Of a stretch of DNA of 64,000 bases, positions 52,355-60,510 are shown piece after piece. A model generated the notes under the pieces. That model did not search any database, had not been told where the DNA came from, and saw only the letters and a list, made by a program, of their open reading frames with translations. This DNA is from Psychroflexus torquis ATCC 700755 (GTDB taxonomy: Bacteria; Bacteroidota; Bacteroidia; Flavobacteriales; Flavobacteriaceae): contig NC_018721.1 of assembly GCF_000153485.2 (NCBI RefSeq), forward strand, positions 1,302,001-1,366,000. The letters are read 5' to 3'. Both the position numbers and the translations under genes were made by a program. Each line of letters begins with the position of its first letter. Position 1 is the stretch's first letter.

Positions 52355-54520
52355 TTAATCTTTTCTTGCTGCAAGTTTGATAGAACTTTCATCAACGTTT
52401 AAATCTTGAAGTACATTAATAGCTTCTTGTACATAAACATCTTTCGACAAACTCTCGTGCCATCTCTTTCTCTTTTGGGTTAAAGATGAATCTTGAGCCA
52501 TAAGAGACTCTTCATAAGGCAAGGAGCTATAGGTGAGATCTGTTTTATAATTATTGATATTATCAAACTTTTCAGACATATTTTTTACCTCTGCCATTTC
52601 TTTGTCATAGCTGTCATAGTTTAAACTATATGAGTTTTGATTTCTTTGTGCATTGATCCATTTTGCATTTTCATCTATCAATTGGATTTGAGCATTATTG
52701 GACAAGCGATCTCTACTTGAAGCAATTACCTTTTCAAGATTAGAATACCCTCTCCACGCTTTATAATCTGCAGGGGCAATTTTATCCCATGGCATTGGGT
52801 TTTCATAATCCCTTTCACCAATATCGATGTAAGAATATCGGTCAGGAACAGCAACATCGCTTTCTACTCCTTTAAGTTGGGTTGATCCTCCATTGATTCT
52901 GTAAAATTTTTGAGTCGTAATTTTAAGTGCTCCCATGTCTCCAAATGTGCTATTATTTCTCATCCAGCGGTTGAGATCTACAACATTCTGCACAGTTCCT
53001 TTACCATACGTTTGCTTGCTACCAATCACAACAGCTCTATTGTAATCTTGCATAGCAGCGGCTAGAATCTCCGAAGCCGAAGCTGATAATTCATTCACAA
53101 GGATAACCAAAGGTTTATCCCAAATCACATCGGCATCGGTATCTTTTAAAACTTCTGTATTATTTTTCGCATCTCTAACTTGAACCACGGGTCCATTTTC
53201 AATAAAAAAGCCAGCAATATCCACTACGGTAGATAAAGAACCGCCTCCATTATTTCTGAGATCTATCACTAAACCTTCTGCTCCAATCTCATTAAGACGA
53301 ATCAATTCTTTTTTGATATCTGAAGCTGCATTTCGTTCGTCATAATCTTGCATATCAAAATAAAATTTAGGCAAATTGATGACACCATAAGACTTTCCGT
53401 TTTTTATCACTGATGAAGATTTAGCATAAGTTTCTTCAATCTCTACAATATCTCTTGTAATGTTGATCGTTTGAGAGCTTCCATCTACTTTTTTAACGGT
53501 CAATGTTACTTTGGTGCCCTTAGGCCCTTTAATGAGATCCACCGCGTCGTCGAGTCGCATTCCACGGATGTCTACTGGTTCTTCTTCATCCTCTTGTTTC
53601 ACTTTTTGAATCAAATCGCCAACTTCAAGCTCTCCATTAGTCCATGCTGGACCTCCAGAAATTACCTCAACAATCTTTACGTTGTCTCTTTGTTTTTGTA
53701 ACCTAGCTCCAATTCCTTCTAGTTTGCCAGACATCGAAATATCGAATCTGTCTTTGTCTTGTGGAGCAAAATAATTTGTATGTGGATCGAATTGACTGAC
53801 CACTGAATTGATGTATAGGCTAAACCAATCTTTTCTTTCAAGATCAGACATGGCATCAAAATAATTTTCAATAGATTCCTTAGTGATCTCACGAGCATCT
53901 TTCTCCAGCTCTACATCAGATTTTTTGTCTACCTCTTCACCATTTTTGATTTTCTCTGCCTGTTCTTCTTTAAGTTCATGGAACGAAGAAAGTGTTGAAA
54001 ACTTGAATTGCTGTCTCCATCGTTTCTTCAATTCAGATTTACTAGAGGCATAGTCTTGTTTTTCATAATCTGTATTAATCACCTCTTCTTCTTGAAAATT
54101 GAAGGGCTTTGTAAGTAATTCTGAGTAAAACTCTTTAGCCTCTTCCATTCTTTGAGTTAGAATTTCGACAGTAAGGTTGAAAAACACTAAATTTTTATTT
54201 TCAATCTGATCATCAATCTGAGTTTTAAAGGCTTCAAAATCTTGAAAATCACTAGCTAAAAAATGTCTTTTTATAGGATCTAAACCTTGGATGTAATCTT
54301 TAAAAACAGCCTCAGAAAATTCATCATCTATCTCTTTCATATCAAAATGGCCTTGCTCAATAACATAGGTAATGAGTTCAATAAGGACTTTGTCCTTATC
54401 TGAATCTTCATCAAAATCTTTAGTTGTAAAACTACAAGACGTGACAGACAGGAGAGTTACTAATAATAAAATAATAAAATTGCGTCTTACTTTGTATCGT
54501 TTCATCGTATCAAAATTCAT
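52355..54520 (-). CDS. prc: C-terminal processing peptidase (Tsp/Prc)
   Basis: The 721-residue lipoprotein (signal ending LLSVTSC, Cys about residue 29) is a periplasmic serine protease. It has a helical N-terminal part, a PDZ domain (~245-330, GIGARLQKQRDNVKIVEVIS, GMRLDDAVDLIKGPKGTKVT), and a protease core with LVIDLRNNGGGSLSTVVDIA, catalytic Ser in NELSASASEILAAAM and Lys in KQTYGKGTVQ. It trims or removes envelope proteins. ATG at 54505 (MKRYKV) is an alternative start. Confidence 0.93.
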   Translation of the reverse strand: MNFDTMKRYKVRRNFIILLLVTLLSVTSCSFTTKDFDEDSDKDKVLIELITYVIEQGHFDMKEIDDEFSEAVFKDYIQGLDPIKRHFLASDFQDFEAFKTQIDDQIENKNLVFFNLTVEILTQRMEEAKEFYSELLTKPFNFQEEEVINTDYEKQDYASSKSELKKRWRQQFKFSTLSSFHELKEEQAEKIKNGEEVDKKSDVELEKDAREITKESIENYFDAMSDLERKDWFSLYINSVVSQFDPHTNYFAPQDKDRFDISMSGKLEGIGARLQKQRDNVKIVEVISGGPAWTNGELEVGDLIQKVKQEDEEEPVDIRGMRLDDAVDLIKGPKGTKVTLTVKKVDGSSQTINITRDIVEIEETYAKSSSVIKNGKSYGVINLPKFYFDMQDYDERNAASDIKKELIRLNEIGAEGLVIDLRNNGGGSLSTVVDIAGFFIENGPVVQVRDAKNNTEVLKDTDADVIWDKPLVILVNELSASASEILAAAMQDYNRAVVIGSKQTYGKGTVQNVVDLNRWMRNNSTFGDMGALKITTQKFYRINGGSTQLKGVESDVAVPDRYSYIDIGERDYENPMPWDKIAPADYKAWRGYSNLEKVIASSRDRLSNNAQIQLIDENAKWINAQRNQNSYSLNYDSYDKEMAEVKNMSEKFDNINNYKTDLTYSSLPYEESLMAQDSSLTQKRKRWHESLSKDVYVQEAINVLQDLNVDESSIKLAARKD

Positions 54521-54659
54521 TTAAACTTGAGTTTACTAATGTAATATATTCTAATGTACAGTAAAAATTATACCACATTTTTTAATGCTAGCTAATAATT
54601 TGTTAAACGTCATAATTCATTTTATTACGAGCTAAAATGATTATTTTAGCCCCTTGAAA

Positions 54660-55454
54660 ATGAAATCTATGCAAACAGAAAACAAACCTTTAATATTAGT
54701 CACGAACGACGATGGCATCACTGCCCCTGGCATAAGACATCTTATACAAATTATGAAAACTATTGGAGAAGTAGTTGTCGTTGCACCAGACAGGCCACAA
54801 AGTGGAATGGGACACGCCATAACCCTCAGTGACAATTTATATTGCGACCCAGTTACCATCGATAAATATTCACAAGTCAAAGAATATTCTTGTTCAGGCA
54901 CACCAGCGGATTGTGTAAAAATAGGAACCCAAGAAATCCTAAAAAGAAAACCAGATTTATGTGTTAGCGGAATTAATCATGGGTCTAATTCCTCCATTAA
55001 TGTCATTTACTCTGGAACGATGAGTGCTGCTGTAGAAGCAGGAATAGAAGGAATACCTGCCATTGGGTTTTCTCTGCTAGATTACTCTATGGAAGCTAAT
55101 TTTGACCATACAACCAAGTATATAAAACGCATTACAAATAATGTCATACAAAATGGCCTTCCTAAGGGAGTTGTTCTTAATATCAATTTCCCTAAGGCTG
55201 GAGAAGAAAAACTAAAAGGTGTAAAAATCTGCAGACAAGCCAAAGCCTTTTGGAGAGAGCAATTTGATAAGCGACAAAATCCGCAAGGGAGAAATTATTA
55301 TTGGCTCTCTGGAGAGTTTGTAAACGAAGATAAAGATGGAGGAACAGATGTCGAAGCTTTAGAAGCAGGCTATGTGTCTATTGTCCCCGTCATGTTTGAC
55401 CTTACAGCGCATCAATTTATTGATGATTTAAAATCTTGGCCCATCAATGATTAA
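54660..55454 (+). CDS. surE: 5'/3'-nucleotidase SurE
   Basis: The ~264-residue phosphatase keeps the SurE metal site ILVTNDDGITAPGI with the family's DD pair, then VVVVAPDRPQSGMGHAIT, CSGTPADCVKIG, CVSGINHGSNSSINVIYSGT and MSAAVEAGIEGIPAIGFSL. It removes phosphate from nucleoside monophosphates. The start is ATG 54660 or 54669, preceded by a TTG in frame. It overlaps the next small membrane-protein gene by 8 bp. Confidence 0.95.
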   Translation: MKSMQTENKPLILVTNDDGITAPGIRHLIQIMKTIGEVVVVAPDRPQSGMGHAITLSDNLYCDPVTIDKYSQVKEYSCSGTPADCVKIGTQEILKRKPDLCVSGINHGSNSSINVIYSGTMSAAVEAGIEGIPAIGFSLLDYSMEANFDHTTKYIKRITNNVIQNGLPKGVVLNINFPKAGEEKLKGVKICRQAKAFWREQFDKRQNPQGRNYYWLSGEFVNEDKDGGTDVEALEAGYVSIVPVMFDLTAHQFIDDLKSWPIND

Positions 55455-55728
55455 AAAAGAAATTGCCATAGGCTTCTTAATAGGGATCACTGCCAATCTC
55501 GCAGGCATGTTCCTGTATATCAGCATCATCATGCAAAGGGAGTTTGAAATGGTTCTCAGCAAAGCTTCAGAAGAAGGTGTACTTGGAAGCATTATTGCTT
55601 TGGGTGCTATTTTAAACTTTTTGCCGTTTTTTGTGTTTATTAAAAAAAAGCAAGATTATAGAGCACGTGGGGTAGTCATGGCCACTATTTTGAGTGCAAT
55701 TATTATTCTAATTACTAAATTTATTTAA
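55447..55728 (+). CDS. Small membrane protein of unknown function
   Basis: The 93-residue protein has about three membrane helices (IAIGFLIGITANLAGMFLYI, GSIIALGAILNFLPFFVFIK, GVVMATILSAIIILITKFI) with a charged loop KKKQDYRARG. It overlaps surE by 8 bp and precedes the thioesterase by 3 bp. No family was recognised. Confidence 0.8.
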   Translation: MIKKEIAIGFLIGITANLAGMFLYISIIMQREFEMVLSKASEEGVLGSIIALGAILNFLPFFVFIKKKQDYRARGVVMATILSAIIILITKFI

Positions 55729-55731
55729 TAT

Positions 55732-56214
55732 ATGTATAGTCAATCATTTGAAATTCGCTGGAGTGATCTGGATGCTAATCGGCATTTAGCAAACTCTTCC
55801 TATCAGAATTTTATGAGCCATACGCGAATGGCTTTTCTTGTGGAAAATGGCTTTTCTCAGCAGGAACTGGTAAAGTATAATATTGGTCCAATTGTATTTT
55901 ATGAACACATCTTCTATTTTAAAGAAATAAAACCTGAAGACAAGGTAAGGGTAAGTTTAGAACTAAAAGGCCTAAGTGAAGACGGCATGTTTTTTCAGTT
56001 TGAACATAACGTTTATAACCAAAAAGGAGAGAATTGTGCAAGATGTGATATGATGGGATCGTGGATTGATCTCAAATCGAGACAACTCACTGCTCTTCCA
56101 GAACATTTGCTATATCCCTTAGAGCATTTAACTAAAACTGAAGATTATAAAGTACTGACCAAAGAGGATACTAGGAAATTTGGAGTGAAACCAAAACATC
56201 TCGATAAAGTATAG
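55732..56214 (+). CDS. Acyl-CoA thioesterase (4HBT hot-dog fold)
   Basis: The 160-residue protein has the 4HBT motif IRWSDLDANRHLANSSYQNF with the catalytic Asp, plus a central GPIVFYEHIFYFKEIKPEDK strand set. It hydrolyses acyl-CoA or acyl-ACP thioesters. The exact substrate is unclear. It is co-directional with surE and the small membrane protein. Confidence 0.88.
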   Translation: MYSQSFEIRWSDLDANRHLANSSYQNFMSHTRMAFLVENGFSQQELVKYNIGPIVFYEHIFYFKEIKPEDKVRVSLELKGLSEDGMFFQFEHNVYNQKGENCARCDMMGSWIDLKSRQLTALPEHLLYPLEHLTKTEDYKVLTKEDTRKFGVKPKHLDKV

Positions 56215-56235
56215 GCTCACTAAAATTTTAAAAGC

Positions 56236-56268
56236 AAAAAAGGTTCAACGAAATGTTGAACCTTTTTT
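56236..56268. terminator. Rho-independent terminator between thioesterase and fasciclin genes
   Basis: AAAAAGGTTCAAC and GTTGAACCTTTTT form a long stem around GAAAT, with A and T runs on both sides, so it can stop transcription from either strand. Confidence 0.88.
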
Positions 56269-56291
56269 AATTCTATAAATAAGCTTATAAT

Positions 56292-58154
56292 CTATAACTG
56301 AGGTAATAAAACAGTATCAATGGCATGAACTACACCATTAGCAGCTTGAACATCAAACACAGCGATGGTGCTTACTCTGTCATTAGGATCTGTTAAAGTT
56401 CCAGCGGTAGCATCTACCGTTAAATCCGCTCCCAATGTAGACACAGTTCCATTCGTAAGATCGGTTGATCTTACATTAAATCCTGCAACAACATGTGTAT
56501 TCAAAGCAGCAGTTAAAGTAGCTGGATCAATGTCTTCAATTCCTTCAACACCCAATTCAGCAAATAAATTGTCAAAAGCTGAATTAATTGGAGCAAATAC
56601 TGTGAATGGAGCTGGAGCAGTTCCATTTGGGGTAGAAAGCGTCTCCACATAGTTTTGTGCTTCCTGTCCGTCATCGGTAAGTGCAGCAACTAGACTACTG
56701 AAATTGGGATCTGCTGTTGCAAAAGTGACTACGGTTGGAAGGCCTATTACCGCGTCAACAATATGCACAACCCCATTCGCCGCTTCATTATCTGGAGCTG
56801 TTACAGAAGACACACCATTTAATCTTACACCGTTATCTAAGTTGATATAAAAGCTCAAGTTGTTTTCAGTACCACCAAATGTAGCTAGAGAATTTGTATA
56901 AGTTGTTTCTAAATCAGTAGAAAGTACGGTTCCTGCTAAAACATGATTTAACAAAACTTGAGTTACTACTTCCACTGGAAGATCTCCTAAAGCTGAACCA
57001 TTCAAGAATATATCGAATGCAGCGTTGGTTGGAGCAAAGACAGTATACTGGCTCGCCCTGTCGTTTAGAACTTCATCAAGACCTGTCAATTGCAATGCAG
57101 CAAACAAACTAGACAAGTCATCATTCATCATAGCCAACCCTGTAATTGTTGGGTCAATAACATCAACTATCACTTGTGGTAATAACACCTTGTCTATAGC
57201 ATGCACAACACCATTATTAGTTTGCACGTCTACTATTGCAATATTGGCATTTGCCTCTGTAGCATCCATAACCTGAGCTCCATTTGATAAGTCGAACTCT
57301 AATTCTTCGCCTTGCAAAGTTGCTGCTGTTAATCCTGTAGTAAGATCGCTTGATCTTACGTTAGATCCAGCAATAACATGATATTCTAAAATGGTAGCTA
57401 AAGTTGCAGGAGCAACATCACTCAAGCTCGAAGCACCCAGACCACTCAATAGGTCATCAAAAGCAGCATTCGTTGGAGCGAAAACCGTAAAAGGTGAGCT
57501 TTCAGAACCTGATAGAATATCTACATAATTTGTTTGATCTGTACTCGCTGCGATTAAAGCACTTACTAGAGTGGAAAATTGAGGATTTGCAATAGCTTGA
57601 TTAGTAACGTCTGGAAGACCTATTACATTTTCAACGGCATGTATAACACCGTTAGAGACTAATATATCTACTTGAGATTCAAATACAGAAGCTCCACCAT
57701 TATTAGCTCCACCATTTATGACTACTCCATTTTCAGTATTTATAAATAAGCTAAGGCCTGAAGCTGAGGCTGAACCCACTGCCAATGAAGAAATGTATCC
57801 AGTCGTTAAATCGGTGGATAAGTTGGTTCCAACGACAACATGGTTTAATAGAACTTTTGTTAACAAATCTACGGGAACTTCTCCAAGGCTTGAAAATCCG
57901 TTAGCTTGAAGAAAAGCAGTAAAAGCAGTATTATTGGGAGCAAACACAGTATATTCATCAGTGCCGTTAAGTACTCCTACAAGGCCCGCAACTTCCAAAG
58001 CCGCGCCTAAAGATGAAAAATCATCATTTTCAGCAACAAACTCTGCAATAGTTGGATCTCCCTGAGGAGGAGCTGGTGCATCATCATCATCTGAACATGA
58101 TACAAATGCTGAAGCAAGAAACGCCACAAGCAAAAATTTCGGTAGTAATTTCAT
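56292..58154 (-). CDS. Fasciclin (FAS1) lipoprotein with four domains
   Basis: Starting at ATG 58154 (the upstream MSCVCPM extension is unsupported), the ~620-residue lipoprotein has signal LLVAFLASAFVSC and an acidic Asp-rich linker. Four FAS1 domains follow, each with a TVFAPxNxAF box and a closing NGVVHAIDxVLLP box. Domains 1 and 3 resemble each other (DDxSSLxAAL starts) and so do domains 2 and 4 (PxFSxLVxALxxxxxxxxNYVxxL). FAS1 proteins mediate adhesion. It should sit on the cell surface. Confidence 0.93.
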   Translation of the reverse strand: MKLLPKFLLVAFLASAFVSCSDDDDAPAPPQGDPTIAEFVAENDDFSSLGAALEVAGLVGVLNGTDEYTVFAPNNTAFTAFLQANGFSSLGEVPVDLLTKVLLNHVVVGTNLSTDLTTGYISSLAVGSASASGLSLFINTENGVVINGGANNGGASVFESQVDILVSNGVIHAVENVIGLPDVTNQAIANPQFSTLVSALIAASTDQTNYVDILSGSESSPFTVFAPTNAAFDDLLSGLGASSLSDVAPATLATILEYHVIAGSNVRSSDLTTGLTAATLQGEELEFDLSNGAQVMDATEANANIAIVDVQTNNGVVHAIDKVLLPQVIVDVIDPTITGLAMMNDDLSSLFAALQLTGLDEVLNDRASQYTVFAPTNAAFDIFLNGSALGDLPVEVVTQVLLNHVLAGTVLSTDLETTYTNSLATFGGTENNLSFYINLDNGVRLNGVSSVTAPDNEAANGVVHIVDAVIGLPTVVTFATADPNFSSLVAALTDDGQEAQNYVETLSTPNGTAPAPFTVFAPINSAFDNLFAELGVEGIEDIDPATLTAALNTHVVAGFNVRSTDLTNGTVSTLGADLTVDATAGTLTDPNDRVSTIAVFDVQAANGVVHAIDTVLLPQL

Positions 58155-58293
58155 AGTTTTTTGTTTTATTGTTACATGCATAGGACAAACACAACTCAAA
58201 AATTACTACCCTGAAAATCATTTTTAGTAAGGGTTTAACAAATAAGAGTGAAAATACTAAAGAATACTTAAATAAAAATAAAAGGTTTATTCA

Positions 58294-58947
58294 CTACTCA
58301 CAATGGGAAGGCGAAGAATCCAGCATATCAATAAATTCTTGGTTGTCATTGATAACAGTTTCACGAGAAATTTTATTAAGAAGTGAAATAGGATAGCCTA
58401 TTTCGTAAACATCAGAATCATGGAGATTTTCTAGGTAGAGAAAGATATCCTTGTTATTGAAAAAATGATGCGTTTGAAAAGATGAGTTGACATCATTGAA
58501 ATCCTTTAGGGTTAAAGGAAATTCTATTGAGTAACAATTAAAGGACGTGATACTTTGAAAATCGTCACACTGATTGATCAATTCATTTAATTCAAGTGTA
58601 GAATTTACCTCCTGAATGATATAATCACTAAAGACTATAGAGACCGGAAATACAATCTCAATAGCATCGTCTTCTCTCAAAGGACTCAAATCTTGAGCTG
58701 AATTAAAAACTCGGAGTTGATTATTGATGGAAAGCTCGTAAGGAAAAATAAGACTAAAACAGAAAGCATTGTCTATAAGATCGTCAAAAGAAGCATTGTG
58801 AGAAGTTATAGATTTAAGTTTAGAGGAAAGATCTGATGAATGGTGTAAAGTATTTTCATCTACTACCAGTGGAGCATCGTTTTCATAGCAGCTCACCATT
58901 AAAATGGGAAACAATAAAAAAATAATCGATTTGTGAAAATTAAACAT
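58294..58947 (-). CDS. Lipoprotein with four internal ~45-residue repeats
   Basis: From ATG 58947 (MFNFHKSIIF; upstream residues are unlikely) the ~217-residue lipoprotein has the signal LFPILMVSC. The mature chain contains four copies of a unit around a FP(Y/V/L)xL strand: FSLIFPYELSINNQ, IEIVFPVSIVFSDY, YSIEFPLTLKDFND and YEIGYPISLLNKIS. Each is followed by a (V)xSxxEL helix-like stretch. It is divergent from the ECF sigma gene by 80 bp, so the two may share control. Function is unknown. Confidence 0.8.
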   Translation of the reverse strand: MFNFHKSIIFLLFPILMVSCYENDAPLVVDENTLHHSSDLSSKLKSITSHNASFDDLIDNAFCFSLIFPYELSINNQLRVFNSAQDLSPLREDDAIEIVFPVSIVFSDYIIQEVNSTLELNELINQCDDFQSITSFNCYSIEFPLTLKDFNDVNSSFQTHHFFNNKDIFLYLENLHDSDVYEIGYPISLLNKISRETVINDNQEFIDMLDSSPSHCE

Positions 58948-59026
58948 ATTTTTCAGCTTACACTTATAAAACAACTTAGGACTAATAATTCCTACCAAAT
59001 TAAACTTTTTTTATAATTTTGAATCT

Positions 59027-59551
59027 ATGAAAAATGCAAAACCTTTATTTGAAAATACCTATGAAAAAACTGTGTTTTCAAAACTTCATGAAAGGTATGC
59101 AAAAGATTTACACGATTTTATTTACTATAAATTTGGAGAACAGTATAACCCAAAAGACAAAGTTCAGGAAGCTTTTATGAGACTTTGGGAGAATTGTAAA
59201 AAAATATCACCAGAAAAAGCTAAAAGTTACTTGTTTTCTGTAGCAAACAACACCACTCTTAATACGATAAAGCATAGAAAAGTGGTCTTAAAATATGAGT
59301 CGAATGCTTCAAAAAACAACTCGAATATTCAAGACCCTCAATTTTTACTTGAAGAAAAAGAATATTTGAATAAATATCAGAAGGCATTATCCAACCTTAC
59401 TGAAGAAAAAAGAGTTGCTTTTATGCTCAATAGAGTCGAAGGGAAAAAACATAAAGAAATTGCAGAGCTGTTGGGGATTTCTAGAAAAGCTGTTGAAAAA
59501 CGAATCTACTCTGCACTCAAACAACTTAGACGAGATATTGATGGAATTTAA
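59027..59551 (+). CDS. ECF-family RNA polymerase sigma factor
   Basis: The 174-residue sigma factor has region 2 (DKVQEAFMRLWENCKKISPE, SYLFSVANNTTLNTIK) and region 4 (LSNLTEEKRVAFMLNRVEGK, IAELLGISRKAVEKRI). It directs RNA polymerase to the receptor cassette when released by the anti-sigma factor. The cassette order is sigma, then FecR, then TonB receptor. Confidence 0.93.
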   Translation: MKNAKPLFENTYEKTVFSKLHERYAKDLHDFIYYKFGEQYNPKDKVQEAFMRLWENCKKISPEKAKSYLFSVANNTTLNTIKHRKVVLKYESNASKNNSNIQDPQFLLEEKEYLNKYQKALSNLTEEKRVAFMLNRVEGKKHKEIAELLGISRKAVEKRIYSALKQLRRDIDGI

Positions 59552-59607
59552 CAGTTATAGAGTAGGAGATTTTATAAGTAAATTGTCTTATAAGTGATTA
59601 GATTGCT

Positions 59608-60510
59608 ATGAAAGAGGAATATTTAATTGAAAAGTGGATCAGAGACGAGCTCACTTCAGAAGAATGGGAGGCGTTTAAAAAATTAGACGTCTACCCTTCT
59701 TATGCCAAAATCTCTGAAACAGCAAAGCATTTTAAAGCTCCTGAATTTGACGCTCCAAATTCTCTCATTAAGCTTAATTCTGACCTTCATTCACCTGCTC
59801 AAAAAACACCCTTCAATTTTTACAAAACCATTGGTATTGTGGCAGCTATATGCATCACAGTATTTTCAGCTATAAAACTACTAAATCAGACTTCATATTC
59901 AGAAAGCATACAAACTCAAGTTGCTGAGACTAAAACTTTGAGTCTGCCAGATGACTCTGAAGTGAATTTAAGCGCTAAGTCAATTATACAATTCAACTCT
60001 TCAACTTGGGCAGAAGAGCGGGCTTTAGATTTGGAAGGCGAAGCCTTTTTTAAAGTTTCTACAGGGAATGTATTTACAGTAAAAACAAGCTATGGAAGCA
60101 TTCAGGTTTTAGGCACACAGTTTAACGTAAAGTCAAGAGCATATGGGTTTGAAGTCACTTGTTATGAAGGCTCTGTAAAAGTAATTATTGATAATAAAGT
60201 ATATATACTCCAACCCAAAGAGGCCATAAGTTTTATAAAAGACAAAATCTCTAATTCTAAAACTTATTTATCGAAACCAAGTTGGATCAATAAGACCTCA
60301 CAATTTAAAAGTACTTCGCTAGAATCGGTTTTACAAGAATTTAACATCTATTACAACATAGAGTTTGAAACCTCAGCCATCAATTCTTCTAGACTCTATA
60401 CTGGAAGTTTTGTCCATAATGATCTTGAAAACGCCTTAAAATCCATTACTTTGCCTTTAGATTTGACCTACCAGATAAATGGTAAAAAGGTCGTATTGTC
60501 TAAAAAGTGA
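59608..60510 (+). CDS. FecR-family anti-sigma factor
   Basis: The 300-residue inner-membrane protein has a short cytoplasmic N-terminus (EEYLIEKWIRDELTSEEWEA), one membrane helix (YKTIGIVAAICITVFSAIKL) and a periplasmic FecR domain (LSLPDDSEVNLSAKSIIQFN, EGEAFFKVSTGNVFTVKTSY, VLGTQFNVKSR). A C-terminal DUF4974-like part (STSLESVLQEFNIYYNIEFE) should contact the receptor. It holds the sigma factor until the receptor signals. The next gene starts inside its last codons. Confidence 0.93.
   Translation: MKEEYLIEKWIRDELTSEEWEAFKKLDVYPSYAKISETAKHFKAPEFDAPNSLIKLNSDLHSPAQKTPFNFYKTIGIVAAICITVFSAIKLLNQTSYSESIQTQVAETKTLSLPDDSEVNLSAKSIIQFNSSTWAEERALDLEGEAFFKVSTGNVFTVKTSYGSIQVLGTQFNVKSRAYGFEVTCYEGSVKVIIDNKVYILQPKEAISFIKDKISNSKTYLSKPSWINKTSQFKSTSLESVLQEFNIYYNIEFETSAINSSRLYTGSFVHNDLENALKSITLPLDLTYQINGKKVVLSKK

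Noticed and set aside
58155..58199. Upstream start (MSCVCPMH) of the fasciclin protein
   Set aside because: It would bury the lipoprotein signal peptide. ATG 58154 starts the signal directly.
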